Shown here piece after piece: positions 8,301 to 16,873 of a DNA stretch of 64,000 bases (positions within the stretch are counted from its first letter, which is position 1; each line of letters begins with the position of its first letter). The notes beneath the pieces are model-generated. The model had not been told where the DNA came from and did no database searches. It saw only the letters and a list, made by a program, of their open reading frames with translations. The position numbers and the translations under genes were made by a program. Source of the DNA: JAUUSJ01 sp051880475 (GTDB taxonomy: Bacteria; Bacillota; Clostridia; Lachnospirales; Lachnospiraceae); assembly GCA_051880475.1 (NCBI GenBank), contig JBJEOA010000054.1, positions 1-64,000 of the forward strand, in the 5' to 3' direction.

Positions 8301-8738
8301 GAATTAAACGGTGGTACAAATCATAAAGAGAATCCAGCTTCCTATATAACAAGTAAAGAGGTTGTATTAAAGAATCCGACAAAGAAAGGCTATACATTTA
8401 AAGGCTGGTATTTAGATGCAGAGTATACAAAGAAAGCTGAAAGTATAGAAAAAGGAAGTACAGGAGATAAGAAATTCTATGCAAAATGGCAGATAAATAA
8501 GTATAAGATTGTCTTTAATAAAAACGGCGGCACTGGAACTATGAAGGAGATGTCTTGTAATTATAATAAGGAATACTCATTGGCAAAAAATGAATTTACA
8601 AGAACAGGTTATGAATTCATAGGCTGGGCAACTTCATCAACAGGAGCAGTAAAATATAAAAATGCACAGAAAATAAAGAATCTTTCTAGCCAAAATGGAA
8701 AAGTCATTACATTCTATGCGAAATGGAAGAAAAAATAA
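5376..8738 (+). CDS. secreted BspA-type leucine-rich-repeat / InlB B-repeat surface protein
   Basis: A 1120-residue exported protein, probably a surface adhesin. In order: a signal peptide (~1-30, LLAFMLTMVLSMSMTMM...VQA); an acidic segment of five 14-15-residue repeats (DNLSIAEETTEES type, ~45-115); two similar blocks opening with CGESLTWYLTDTGKLYINGTG, each leading into LRR_5 repeats (I-PDSVTSIG-GAFEGC type); then about seven InlB B-type (Listeria-Bacteroides/Flg_new) repeats with GYTFKGWY and LYAKW signatures. The last 302 residues are a nearly exact duplication of a 151-residue unit. It ends in KWKKK, with no LPXTG or TM anchor. The start ATG at 5376 has GGAGGAAG just upstream, better than an in-frame ATG at 5340. 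The ligand is unknown. Confidence 0.88.
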   Translation: MNKNLSKLLAFMLTMVLSMSMTMMPVVQAASIENSQVETSIEESDDSLSTVEETEKVDNNLSVSEEATEKSEDNLSIAEETTEESEDNLPIAEETTEESENNLSTAEEATEEVDNIQSITSKNIAEGSCGESLTWYLTDTGKLYINGTGEMDDYNDGAPWQQYQEDIIEVYLNGETTYIGDRAFYNCSSLSEIVIPEGVLGIGKSAFENCDSLRKITILNPECDIHPDYYDEKLDKECQTISTTAMICGYDDSTAQVYAKEYGRVFESLGEAPVIEKKVAEGTCGESLTWYLTDTGKLYINGTGSMENYNYNSNKNAPWEQYQLDIEKVYLNTGVTYIGNQAFYGCSNLEEVNISESVKNIGSFAFGECDNLTEVIIPDGMEKIGDEAFAYCERLSEVAIPDSVTSIGKGAFEMCKNLSNITISNAMTSIENFTFRGCANLSTVFIPDSVTSIGAGVFEECESLSEIVIPETLTNIGDGAFYGCASLNEIIIPDGVTSINDGTYWGCTSLSEVIIPKTVTSIGYEAFGGCSNLSKITILNPNCVITPDEYGEDFGEEYQTISSTATIYGYSNSTAQAYAKKHNRAFKALTVPSYTVTYDANKGQNAPSSQKKYENKILTLSNTKPTRTGYTFVGWATSSESTTVSYVPGASFNENKDITLYAVWKANIYKISFNKNGGTAGDTKRMSCAYDKEYSLRENGFTRTGYEFIGWATSSTGAVKYKDAQKIKNLGTKQDENVTLYAKWTKRYTITYQLNGGTNSKENPSSYITGSEIILKNPTKKGYIFKGWYVDSNYKTKVTKIENKATGNKIFYAKWEAISYTITYELNGGTNHKENPASYITSKEVVLKNPTKKGYTFKGWYLDAEYTKKAESIEKGSTGDKKFYAKWQINKYKIVFNKNGGTGTMKEMSCNYNKEYSLAKNEFTRTGYEFIGWATSSTGAVKYKNAQKIKNLSSQNGKVITFYAKWEAIPYTITYELNGGTNHKENPASYITSKEVVLKNPTKKGYTFKGWYLDAEYTKKAESIEKGSTGDKKFYAKWQINKYKIVFNKNGGTGTMKEMSCNYNKEYSLAKNEFTRTGYEFIGWATSSTGAVKYKNAQKIKNLSSQNGKVITFYAKWKKK
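5509..5717 (+). repeat. 42-45-bp tandem repeats encoding the acidic stalk
   Basis: About five imperfect copies of a 42-45-bp unit. The two central copies (unit GAG GAT AAT CTT ... GAG GAA TCA) are almost identical. They encode Glu/Thr/Ser-rich repeats just after the signal peptide of the BspA-like protein. The protein at 49013-53095 has a comparable segment. Confidence 0.75.
7821..8273 (+). repeat. 453-bp tandem duplication, copy 1
   Basis: Begins with GAGGCAATCTCTTATACG and encodes 151 residues covering two InlB B-type repeats. It is repeated immediately at 8274-8726 with only a handful of substitutions (I count four near the start, none obvious later), so the duplication is recent or kept uniform by recombination. 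Confidence 0.9.
8274..8726 (+). repeat. 453-bp tandem duplication, copy 2
   Basis: Second copy of the unit at 7821-8273. The frame is maintained because 453 is divisible by 3. The gene ends 12 nt later. Confidence 0.9.
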
Positions 8739-8797
8739 TACTTTATAGAGCTGTTTTTTCAAATATACGCAATAATTTTTTAAGTAAATTATAATCG

Positions 8798-8838
8798 AAA
8801 AGGGCTGTTGCACTAAATATTAGTGTACAGTCCTTTTT
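8798..8838 (+). terminator. terminator after the BspA-like gene
   Basis: An imperfect long stem, AAAAGGGCTGT..CACTA with TAGTG..CAGTCCTTTTT (8821-8838), ends in a T-run. No gene is visible between it and murF. Confidence 0.8.
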
Positions 8839-9024
8839 GTATATAAAATCTTTTTCTTTTTTGTCCATAGAAATTTTATTCTGATATGAAAGATAGATTA
8901 GCTTGAATTTTGCACAAAGATATGATAGCCTAGGAGGTGAAAAGAAAAATAGCAAACAAGAGTACGGTTTTTAGTAAGACCCCCTCATTTTTAGAAAAAA
9001 TTCAAGGAAGGTTAGGAAAGTATT

Positions 9025-10395
9025 ATGGAAAATATAACAATAAAAGATATAGTGAAAGTAACAGGAGGAAAGCTCTTATGTGGAGACGAGAGCAAGGAAA
9101 TTAAAAAGTTTTCTATCGATTCTAGAGTGGGAGATGAGGATAGTTTATTTGTGCCGATTATCGGAGAGAAGGTTGATGCTCATAAATTTCTTCTCAATGC
9201 AATAAAATTAAATGGAGCTGCTTTGACAAGTGAACATGATGAGATGAATTTAGATAAGCCTATCATTCGTGTGGATGATACGGTGAAGGCGATGCAAAAA
9301 ATAGGAACATATTATCGCAATAAAATGGACTTGCCAGTTGTGGCGGTGACGGGTAGTGTCGGAAAGACAACAACGAGGGAGATGATTGCCCATGTGCTTG
9401 CAAGCAGTCTTAGAGTATTTCAAACTCCTGGTAATCAAAATAGTCAAATTGGAGTTCCTCTTACCTTATCCCAGATGAAGAAGGAAGACGAAGTAGCAGT
9501 TTTAGAGATTGGAATGAGTGAGAGAGGACAGATTGAGACGCTCACAACAATGATTCGTCCAAATATTGCTGTTGTGACAGTAATTGGAGTTTCCCATATT
9601 GAACAGCTTAAGACTCAAGAAAATATTTGTCTTGAGAAGATGGATATTAGAAAAGGATTAAAAGAAGATGGTATGATTTTCTTAAATGGAGATGATCCAT
9701 TTTTGAAAAAATACCGTGGAAATCTTGAGGAGACAGCGTGGTTTTACGGAATAAGTGAAGAATGTGATTATCGCGCAGAAAATATTCAGATTGTAGATGG
9801 ACAGAGTAAATTTGATTTTATCTGTCGTGGAAGAAAATATGAGGCAACTTTAAATATGCTTGGCAATCATAATATTCAAAATGCTTTGGCGGCACTTGGA
9901 ATTGCAGACCAGATGGGAATTGATATGGAGGGAGCAGTTAAGAGTTTGCTCACTTTTAGCGGTCAAAGACAGCAGGTTACAAAATTTGAAAATTTCACAA
10001 TGATTGATGATACTTATAACGCAAGTCCAGATTCTATGAAAGCCGCTACAACAGTGCTGTCAAATATGGAAACAAATGGAAAAAGAATTGCTGTATTAGC
10101 AGATATGTTAGAACTTGGAGAGAGGGAGAAACAATTCCACTATGAGGTGGGAGAATTTATCGCTTCTAAGCCTATTGATATGGTTATTGCTTACGGTAAT
10201 TTAGCACCTTGTATTTTACAGGCAATTGAGGACAATCAAAATAAGACAATCTGTATTTTATGCAAAGACAGAGAAGAAGTATTTGATCAGGTGAAGAAAA
10301 ATCTAAAAGAGGGAGACATTATTCTATTAAAAGGTTCAAATGGAATGAAATTAAAGGAAGTCGCAAACCGAATCAAAGAAGAATTGTCAAAATAG
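9025..10395 (+). CDS. murF: UDP-N-acetylmuramoyl-tripeptide--D-alanyl-D-alanine ligase
   Basis: Cytoplasmic Mur ligase that adds D-Ala-D-Ala to the UDP-MurNAc-tripeptide with ATP, completing the peptidoglycan precursor. Length is 456 residues, normal for MurF. The order is an N-terminal Mur ligase domain (SIDSR, FVPIIGEKVDAHKF), the ATP loop VAVTGSVGKTTTREM at 106-120, the central-domain blocks LEIGMS and GNHNIQNALAALGI, and the C-terminal blocks DDTYNASPDSM and LADMLELG. The start ATG at 9025 has GGAAAG upstream. The downstream gene begins 23 nt after the stop and is probably cotranscribed. Confidence 0.95.
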   Translation: MENITIKDIVKVTGGKLLCGDESKEIKKFSIDSRVGDEDSLFVPIIGEKVDAHKFLLNAIKLNGAALTSEHDEMNLDKPIIRVDDTVKAMQKIGTYYRNKMDLPVVAVTGSVGKTTTREMIAHVLASSLRVFQTPGNQNSQIGVPLTLSQMKKEDEVAVLEIGMSERGQIETLTTMIRPNIAVVTVIGVSHIEQLKTQENICLEKMDIRKGLKEDGMIFLNGDDPFLKKYRGNLEETAWFYGISEECDYRAENIQIVDGQSKFDFICRGRKYEATLNMLGNHNIQNALAALGIADQMGIDMEGAVKSLLTFSGQRQQVTKFENFTMIDDTYNASPDSMKAATTVLSNMETNGKRIAVLADMLELGEREKQFHYEVGEFIASKPIDMVIAYGNLAPCILQAIEDNQNKTICILCKDREEVFDQVKKNLKEGDIILLKGSNGMKLKEVANRIKEELSK

Positions 10396-10418
10396 AAAGT
10401 TTTGTTTAAGGGGGATAT

Positions 10419-11168
10419 ATGCTAGAGGTATTAGAGACGATACTCTGGGGAATGATGTTTTTTAGTATTTTTTATTATATTACAATTGTGATGTATGCTG
10501 GAATAAAACTTAATTTTTCAGCATTTTGGCTGGCTTTATCAGTAGGAAACTTTATTCTTGGGGTATTGGTGAACTATTTAGATAAAAGAAGTTTTCCTTT
10601 TATTCACATCATAGAGGGAGTTTTGCTCTTTTTTATTATTTTGTTTTTTATATTCTATCTTATCATGTATTCTTTTCTTCGAAAAAAAGGAAATACAGTG
10701 CCAATTAATTATATTCCTTTTATGATTGTGCTTGGGGCGAGAGTGAAGGGAAAAACACCGACAAAAACATTAAAGCGAAGAGTGAATAAGGCATATGAGT
10801 ATTTAGTAAAAAATGAGAATACAATTGCGATTTTATCAGGAGGAAAAGGAGAGGGAGAATTTATTAGTGAAGCTTGTTGTATGCAAAAGATGTTGATGGA
10901 AAAGGGAATTTCTCAAAATCGTCTGATTTTGGAGGAGAAATCTCGCACGACGAGGGAAAATATTAAGTTTAGCAAGAAGTGGATTGAAAATAAAAAAGAA
11001 CCAGTTTTAATTGTGAGCAGTGATTTTCATGTGTGGAGGGGGATGGTGATGGCGGCAGAGAATGGATTTCGTAAAGTCTATGGTCTTGGAGCGAAAACGG
11101 AACCCCTTCTCGCTCTACATTATTATACAAGAGAAATTTTTGCTTGGATAAAATACTGGATTAGCTAA
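10419..11168 (+). CDS. YdcF/ElyC-family (DUF218) membrane protein
   Basis: A 249-residue protein with about three hydrophobic segments in the first ~90 residues and a soluble DUF218 (YdcF/SanA/ElyC) domain. Conserved blocks are MIVLGARV, LSGGKGEGE...SEACCMQKMLMEKGI, EEKSRTTRENI and SSDFHVWRG. Family members are linked to envelope integrity and peptidoglycan or lipid-carrier metabolism, but the biochemical activity is unsettled. Its position 23 nt after murF fits an envelope role. SD-like GGGGG precedes the ATG. Confidence 0.85.
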   Translation: MLEVLETILWGMMFFSIFYYITIVMYAGIKLNFSAFWLALSVGNFILGVLVNYLDKRSFPFIHIIEGVLLFFIILFFIFYLIMYSFLRKKGNTVPINYIPFMIVLGARVKGKTPTKTLKRRVNKAYEYLVKNENTIAILSGGKGEGEFISEACCMQKMLMEKGISQNRLILEEKSRTTRENIKFSKKWIENKKEPVLIVSSDFHVWRGMVMAAENGFRKVYGLGAKTEPLLALHYYTREIFAWIKYWIS

Positions 11169-11274
11169 AAATATAAGATGAAAGTTTCTATCAGTTGGAT
11201 TTTCATTTATAGCAATGACCTGTGAGGACAGGAAAAGTAGTTTATTGAGAATAAAAATAGAGAGGATGAATATT

Positions 11275-13188
11275 GTGGCAAATCAAACCTATGATGCGAA
11301 TAGCATATATATTCTAGAAGGGCTTGAGGCGGTGAGAAAGCGTCCTGGAATGTATATTGGAAGTGTATCCACGAAGGGATTGCATCATTTAATCTATGAA
11401 ATCGTAGATAACGCAGTAGATGAGCATTTGGCAGGTCACTGCGATCATATAGAAGTAATATTGAGGGAAGATGGGACAGTAACTATTTCAGATAATGGAC
11501 GAGGAATTCCTGTCGGTATAAATGAAAAGACAGGAATCTCAGCGGTAGAAGTAGTATTTACTGTACTTCACGCAGGTGGAAAGTTTGGAACTGGAGGATA
11601 TAAAATATCTGGAGGTCTTCACGGAGTAGGTGCCTCTGTTGTAAATGCCTTATCTAAATGGCTTGAAGTAAAAGTATATCAGGACGGACAAATTTACGAG
11701 CAGATGTATGAGATTGGAAAGCCAATTTCTCCGCTTGAGGTGATTGGAACTTGTCCAAAGAAAAAGACGGGAACAGAAGTTACTTTTTTGCCAGATGATA
11801 ATATTTTTGAGAAAACATATTTTAAGGCGGAAGTAATTAAAAATCGTCTTCATGAGACTGCTTATCTAAATCCAGAACTCGAAATTTTATTTAAAAATGA
11901 GAGAAAGGATGAGGAGGAAGTCGTTCTCTTTAAAGAGCCAAAGGGGATTGTGGCATATGTGGAGGATTTAAATGATGGCAAGAAAACTCTCCTAGAGCCT
12001 TTTTACTGTAAGAGAAAAATTGACGATATTGAAGTTGAAATTTCTTTCCAGTATACCGATGAATTTATGGAAAATATACTCGGATTTTGTAATAATATTT
12101 ATACTGCGGAAGGGGGAACTCATTTAACAGGGTTTAAATCAAGATTTACAGCGATAATGAATCAGTATGCGAGAGAACTTGGAATATTAAAGGAGAAAGA
12201 CGCAAATTTTACAGGTACGGATGTTCGAAATGGAATGACAGCGATTATTTCGATTAAGCATACGGAGCCTAGATTTGAGGGACAAACGAAGACGAAACTT
12301 GATAATCCAGATGCGGGAAAAGCTGTAAATGAAGTGACGGGAGAGGAAGTGACACTCTTCTTTGATAAGCATGTCGATATATTAAAAACTGTCTTATCCT
12401 GTGCCGAAAAATCTGCCAAAATTCGAAAAGCAGAAGAAAAAGCAAAAACGAATATGCTCTCAAAACCAAAGTTTTCTTGTGATACGAATGGAAAACTTGC
12501 AAACTGCGAATCAAAAAATCCACAGTTATGTGAAATTTTTATTGTTGAGGGAGATTCTGCTGGAGGTTCTGCAAAAACGGCTAGAAATCGAAAGACACAG
12601 GCAATTCTTCCCATTCGAGGAAAAATTTTAAATGTAGAAAAGGCAACGATAGATAAGGTTTTGGCAAATGCTGAGATTAAGACGATGATTCATACATTTG
12701 GATGTGGATTTTCAGAAGGATATGGAAATGATTTTGATTTAGAAAAACTTCGATATCATAAAATTATTATTATGACAGATGCCGATGTGGATGGGGCTCA
12801 TATTGCGACGCTTCTTCTTACCTTTTTCTACCGCTTTATGCCAGATTTGATTAACCATGGGCATGTATATTTGGCGATGCCACCTCTATATAAAGTAATT
12901 CCAAAGAGAGGAAAAGAAGAATATTTATATGATGATAAGGCGCTTTCTAGATACCGAAAAAATCATAAAGGTGATTTTTTCTTACAGCGTTTTAAAGGTC
13001 TTGGTGAGATGGATGCAGAACAGCTTTGGGAGACAACATTAAATCCAGAGACGAGATTATTAAAGCAGGTGGAAATTGAGGATGCGAAGATGGCATCTTA
13101 TGTGACATCTATGTTGATGGGAAGCGAAGTTCCGCCGCGAAGAGAATTCATTTATAAACACGCAAAAGAAGCGGATTTAGATTTTTAG
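11275..13188 (+). CDS. parE: type IIA topoisomerase B subunit (topoisomerase IV ParE-like)
   Basis: ATPase subunit of a type IIA DNA topoisomerase. A GHKL ATPase fold comes first (EIVDNAVDEHLAG, DNGRGIP, GGLHGVGASVVNALS), followed by the transducer domain and then the TOPRIM domain (FIVEGDSAGGSA, ILPIRGKILNVEKA, MTDADVDGAHI). It ends in the usual PPRREFIYKHA tail. I place the start at GTG 11275, because AGAGGA sits 8 nt upstream and the protein then begins right before the conserved YILEGLEAVRKRPGMYIGS; longer starts at 11215 and 11266 lack this. It is followed 23 nt later by the A subunit. The pair reads as topoisomerase IV mainly because of the A subunit; a gyrase cannot be excluded. Confidence 0.85.
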   Translation: MANQTYDANSIYILEGLEAVRKRPGMYIGSVSTKGLHHLIYEIVDNAVDEHLAGHCDHIEVILREDGTVTISDNGRGIPVGINEKTGISAVEVVFTVLHAGGKFGTGGYKISGGLHGVGASVVNALSKWLEVKVYQDGQIYEQMYEIGKPISPLEVIGTCPKKKTGTEVTFLPDDNIFEKTYFKAEVIKNRLHETAYLNPELEILFKNERKDEEEVVLFKEPKGIVAYVEDLNDGKKTLLEPFYCKRKIDDIEVEISFQYTDEFMENILGFCNNIYTAEGGTHLTGFKSRFTAIMNQYARELGILKEKDANFTGTDVRNGMTAIISIKHTEPRFEGQTKTKLDNPDAGKAVNEVTGEEVTLFFDKHVDILKTVLSCAEKSAKIRKAEEKAKTNMLSKPKFSCDTNGKLANCESKNPQLCEIFIVEGDSAGGSAKTARNRKTQAILPIRGKILNVEKATIDKVLANAEIKTMIHTFGCGFSEGYGNDFDLEKLRYHKIIIMTDADVDGAHIATLLLTFFYRFMPDLINHGHVYLAMPPLYKVIPKRGKEEYLYDDKALSRYRKNHKGDFFLQRFKGLGEMDAEQLWETTLNPETRLLKQVEIEDAKMASYVTSMLMGSEVPPRREFIYKHAKEADLDF

Positions 13189-13211
13189 GAAGTTAGAAAG
13201 AGGAAGAGAAA

Positions 13212-15467
13212 ATGTCAGAACAGATTATAAAAGCCGAGTTTTCGGAGTTAATGCAAAAATCATATATTGATTATGCGATGAGTGTTATCTGCCAGCGAGC
13301 CCTTCCAGATGTGAGAGACGGATTGAAGCCTGTGCAAAGAAGAGTACTCTATGCGATGGAGGAACTTGGACTAGCACCAGATAAACCTCACAGAAAATCT
13401 GCACGTATTGTTGGAGATACGATGGGTAAATATCATCCACATGGAGACAGTTCTATTTATGAGGCTCTTGTTGTGATGGAGCAAGATTTTAAAAAAGGGA
13501 TGCCACTTGTGGATGGGCATGGAAATTTTGGCTCAATCGAAGGCGATGGGGCAGCAGCTATGCGTTATACTGAGGCGAAATTGCAAAAATTTACAAAAGA
13601 AGTATATTTGGCAGACTTAGATAAGAATGTTGTAGATTTTATGCCAAACTTCGATGAGACGGAAAAAGAGCCAGTTGTACTGCCAGTTCGTGTGCCAAAT
13701 CTTTTGATTAATGGGGCAGAGGGAATCGCAGTCGGAATGACAACAAGTATTCCGCCCCATAATTTGACAGAAGTGATTGACGGTATGAAAGCGTATATTA
13801 AAAATCCAGAGATTACGACGGAAGAATTGATGCATTATATAAAAGGACCAGACTTTCCGACAGGGGCAATTGTAGTAAATCAAAAGGAACTGCTCTCTAT
13901 TTATGAGAATGGAAGCGGAAAAATTAAGCTTCGAGGAAAGATAGAGATTGAAAAAGGGAAAAAACGTGGTGAGAAAGATAGATTAGTTATTAGTGAGATT
14001 CCCTATACTATGGTCGGAGCTAATATTTCTAAATTTATATCAGATATTTTTAATCTAATTGAGACAAAGCAGACAACAGATATTATCGATGTGTCAAATG
14101 AGTCTTCCAAAGAAGGAATGAGAATTGTATTAGAACTTCGAAAAAATGCGGATATAGAACGATTAGAGAAGCTACTATATAAAAAGACAAAATTAGAGGA
14201 TACATTTGGTGTGAATATGCTTGCCATTGTAAATGGAAGACCAGAAACGTTAAGTTTGAGACAGATTATTTCTCATCATTTAGAATTCCAGTATGATATT
14301 CAAAGAAGAAAATATGAAAATTTATTGCAAAAAGCGAATGAGCAAAGAGAAATAAAGGAAGGATTAATTCGAGCTTGCGATAGTATTGACTTAATTATTG
14401 AGATTATACGAGGCAGTAAAAATCTTGCTCAAGTAAAAAAATGTCTAGTCGAAGGCGATACACAAAATATTAAGTTTAAGACGAAAAAATCAGAAAAAGA
14501 AGCGAGTAAGCTTCGCTTTAGTCAAAGACAGGCGACGGCAATTTTAGAACTTCGCTTGTCAAAGCTAATCGGATTAGAGATTCTCACGCTAAAGAAGGAA
14601 TACGAAGAGCTATTAAAAAAAATTGGGCAGTATGAGGAAATTTTATCGAAAAAATCTGCGATGAACCGTGTTATCATAAGGGAGTTAGATAAAATTAATA
14701 AAGAATATGGCTTTAAGAGAAAGACTGCACTAGAAAATGGAGAAAAAATTGTCTTAGAGGAAATTCCAATTGAGGAGCAAAATATTGTCTTTTTAATGGA
14801 CCGATTTGGATATTCTAAGGCAGTTGATATGGCAACTTATGATAGAAATAAGGAGGCAATCGAGAAGGAATATAAGTATCAAATTTTTTGTACAAATCTT
14901 GATAAAATTGGCGTCTTTACAGATAATGGCATGATGCATACAGTAAAAATGATAGATGTTCCAATTGGAAGATTTCGAGAAAAGGGGATTTTGCTTGACC
15001 ATCTTTGTAATTATGATAGTGCAAGTGAAAATATTTTATCTCTTATACCACTCGTGAACTTAGATGAGAGTGAGTTTCTTTTTGTGACGAAAAAGGCGTT
15101 TGTTAAAATTGTTGATGCCATAGAGTTTGATGTTGTAAAAAGGACAATAGCGGCGACAAAACTTAGTGAAGATGATAGATTAGTTATGGTCAAAAAATTA
15201 GATAGACCGATTGAGAGTACAGACCAGATTGTTTTGCAGACAGATGGTGGATATTTCTTAAAATTTAAAATGGAAGAAATTACGAAAAAGAAAAAGGCGG
15301 CAATTGGAATTCGCGCAATGAAGCTCTCAGGAGATGACGAAATACGTATAGTATATTTACCGCAGATGGATGGCATTGAGACGACTATGTATAAGGAAAA
15401 GGAACTAGTTTTTGCCAAATTAAAAGAAAATAGCAAAGATGCGAAGGGAACAAAGATAAGAAGATAA
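13212..15467 (+). CDS. parC: type IIA topoisomerase A subunit (topoisomerase IV ParC-like)
   Basis: DNA breakage-reunion subunit pairing with the upstream B subunit; decatenates and relaxes DNA. It is 751 residues. The catalytic Tyr119 is in AAAMRYTEAKL. The quinolone region HPHGDSSIYEAL carries Ser80 and Glu84, the wild-type ParC-like pair. The C-terminal beta-propeller region lacks the GyrA-box (QRRGGKG): the equivalent stretch reads MATYDRNKEAIEKEYK, and only a degenerate KKAAIGIRAMKL occurs later. Known GyrA proteins need that box for supercoiling, which supports a topoisomerase IV call. SD AGGAAGAG precedes the ATG. Confidence 0.85.
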   Translation: MSEQIIKAEFSELMQKSYIDYAMSVICQRALPDVRDGLKPVQRRVLYAMEELGLAPDKPHRKSARIVGDTMGKYHPHGDSSIYEALVVMEQDFKKGMPLVDGHGNFGSIEGDGAAAMRYTEAKLQKFTKEVYLADLDKNVVDFMPNFDETEKEPVVLPVRVPNLLINGAEGIAVGMTTSIPPHNLTEVIDGMKAYIKNPEITTEELMHYIKGPDFPTGAIVVNQKELLSIYENGSGKIKLRGKIEIEKGKKRGEKDRLVISEIPYTMVGANISKFISDIFNLIETKQTTDIIDVSNESSKEGMRIVLELRKNADIERLEKLLYKKTKLEDTFGVNMLAIVNGRPETLSLRQIISHHLEFQYDIQRRKYENLLQKANEQREIKEGLIRACDSIDLIIEIIRGSKNLAQVKKCLVEGDTQNIKFKTKKSEKEASKLRFSQRQATAILELRLSKLIGLEILTLKKEYEELLKKIGQYEEILSKKSAMNRVIIRELDKINKEYGFKRKTALENGEKIVLEEIPIEEQNIVFLMDRFGYSKAVDMATYDRNKEAIEKEYKYQIFCTNLDKIGVFTDNGMMHTVKMIDVPIGRFREKGILLDHLCNYDSASENILSLIPLVNLDESEFLFVTKKAFVKIVDAIEFDVVKRTIAATKLSEDDRLVMVKKLDRPIESTDQIVLQTDGGYFLKFKMEEITKKKKAAIGIRAMKLSGDDEIRIVYLPQMDGIETTMYKEKELVFAKLKENSKDAKGTKIRR

Positions 15468-15513
15468 ATATAATGCCTGCGCTGGCATTGTTATAGATAA
15501 AGGAGGAGAGCGA

Positions 15514-16194
15514 ATGAAAGTTACGTATATTTCTCACAGTGGGTTTTTGATTGAGATGGAGAAAGTAAATCTTTTATTTGATTATTTTAAGGGAGAAATT
15601 CCTAAAATGGAGAGGGAGAAACCGCTTTATGTATTTTCTTCTCACTCTCATCACGATCATTTTAATCCCGTTATTTTTGATTTAGCGAAGGAATATGATA
15701 ATATTATTTATATTTTGTCAGATGATATAAAAGCTCCAAAGGGATTGGATTATATTTTGATGTCTCCTTATGAGGAAAAATGTATAGAAAATATAAAAGT
15801 AAAAACGATGAAATCTACAGATATTGGTGTGGCATTCCTGATTGAGGCGGAGGGAAAGACTATCTATCACGCTGGGGATTTACACTGGTGGCATTGGATT
15901 GGAGAACCTGATGAAGATAATGTTTTGATGGAAAAAGCGTATAAGAAAGAGCTAGAACTTTTAAAAGGAAAACATATCGATATCGCATTTTTAGTTTTAG
16001 ACCCAAGACAAGAAGCAGCTTTTGATATGGGAATAGATTCTTTTCTTAGAGTAATGAATGTAGAGACTGTCTTTCCTATGCACTGTTGGGACGATTATTC
16101 TGTGATTCCATCTTATAAGAACTCTAAAAAAGGAGAAGAATTTAGGGAGAAGATTGTAGATATTACAAGAGAGGGAGAAATCTTTCTTATATAA
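15514..16194 (+). CDS. metallo-beta-lactamase-fold metal-dependent hydrolase (UlaG-like)
   Basis: A 226-residue MBL-fold protein. It starts with the beta-strand block YISHSGFLIEME, has the metal-binding HSHHDH motif (SSHSHHDHFNP), a later HAGDLHWWHWIGE and VFPMHCWDDY. This is the general UPF0173/UlaG-like group, with diverse hydrolase substrates; the substrate here cannot be predicted. A strong AAAGGAGGAG precedes the ATG. It follows parC by 46 nt (with a small ATGCC/GGCAT hairpin between) and precedes the CYTH gene by 43 nt. Confidence 0.8.
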   Translation: MKVTYISHSGFLIEMEKVNLLFDYFKGEIPKMEREKPLYVFSSHSHHDHFNPVIFDLAKEYDNIIYILSDDIKAPKGLDYILMSPYEEKCIENIKVKTMKSTDIGVAFLIEAEGKTIYHAGDLHWWHWIGEPDEDNVLMEKAYKKELELLKGKHIDIAFLVLDPRQEAAFDMGIDSFLRVMNVETVFPMHCWDDYSVIPSYKNSKKGEEFREKIVDITREGEIFLI

Positions 16195-16237
16195 GAATTC
16201 AGTAATATGAGAAAGAGAAAGGAAAAGAAAAGAAAAA

Positions 16238-16741
16238 ATGGAAATAGAAAGAAAATTTTTAGTAAAGCAATTGCCAGATAATTTAGAAAATTACGAGGCG
16301 AGACAAATTGAGCAGGCATATCTTTGTACAAGTCCTGTTGTTCGAATTAGAAAAAAAGATGAAGATTATATTTTGACTTATAAATCTAGTGGGATGTTAG
16401 AACGAATGGAGGAAGAGATGCCTCTTACAAAGGAAAGTTATGAGCATTTAAGGGAAAAGGCAGATGGAAATATTATTACGAAAATTCGCTATCTTATCCC
16501 GGAGGAAAATGGTCTTTTAATAGAACTTGACTGCTTTTTAGGAGTGTTTGAGGGATTTGTAATGGCAGAAGTAGAGTTTGAGAGTATAGAACAGGCGAGA
16601 GCATATAATGCTCCAGAATGGTTTTTAGAAGAAGTGACTTATGATAAAAACTGTCATAATAGTAATCTAAGCAAAATGAGTGAACAAGAGATAGGCGAGT
16701 TTTTAGAACGATATACGTGTAAAGAGTCTTGGAGCTATTAA
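16238..16741 (+). CDS. CYTH-domain triphosphatase-like protein
   Basis: A 167-residue CYTH protein (adenylate cyclase CyaB/thiamine triphosphatase superfamily). These are metal-dependent tunnel enzymes acting on inorganic triphosphate or organic triphosphates. The signature ExExK is at the extreme N-terminus (Glu2, Glu4, Lys6 in MEIERKFLV). Tunnel-lining charged residues follow: RIRKK, TYK, KIRY, ELD, AEVEFES. The exact substrate is unknown; polyphosphate metabolism is also represented by ppk1 at 55744, but that link is speculative. Confidence 0.85.
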   Translation: MEIERKFLVKQLPDNLENYEARQIEQAYLCTSPVVRIRKKDEDYILTYKSSGMLERMEEEMPLTKESYEHLREKADGNIITKIRYLIPEENGLLIELDCFLGVFEGFVMAEVEFESIEQARAYNAPEWFLEEVTYDKNCHNSNLSKMSEQEIGEFLERYTCKESWSY

Positions 16742-16873
16742 TTGTGAATAAATGGTGATATGCCATTCTATTCTTGATTCGTAGATATTATTTATGCTAT
16801 ACTAGACAGTAAATTAATATACATGTTTTTTTAGGTATCACTATGAATGAAAAGAAAGATAGGAGGAAGTATT

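Noticed and set aside
8743..8955. 70-residue minus-strand frame after the BspA-like gene
   Set aside because: It runs through the terminator hairpin of the BspA-like gene and has no start context.
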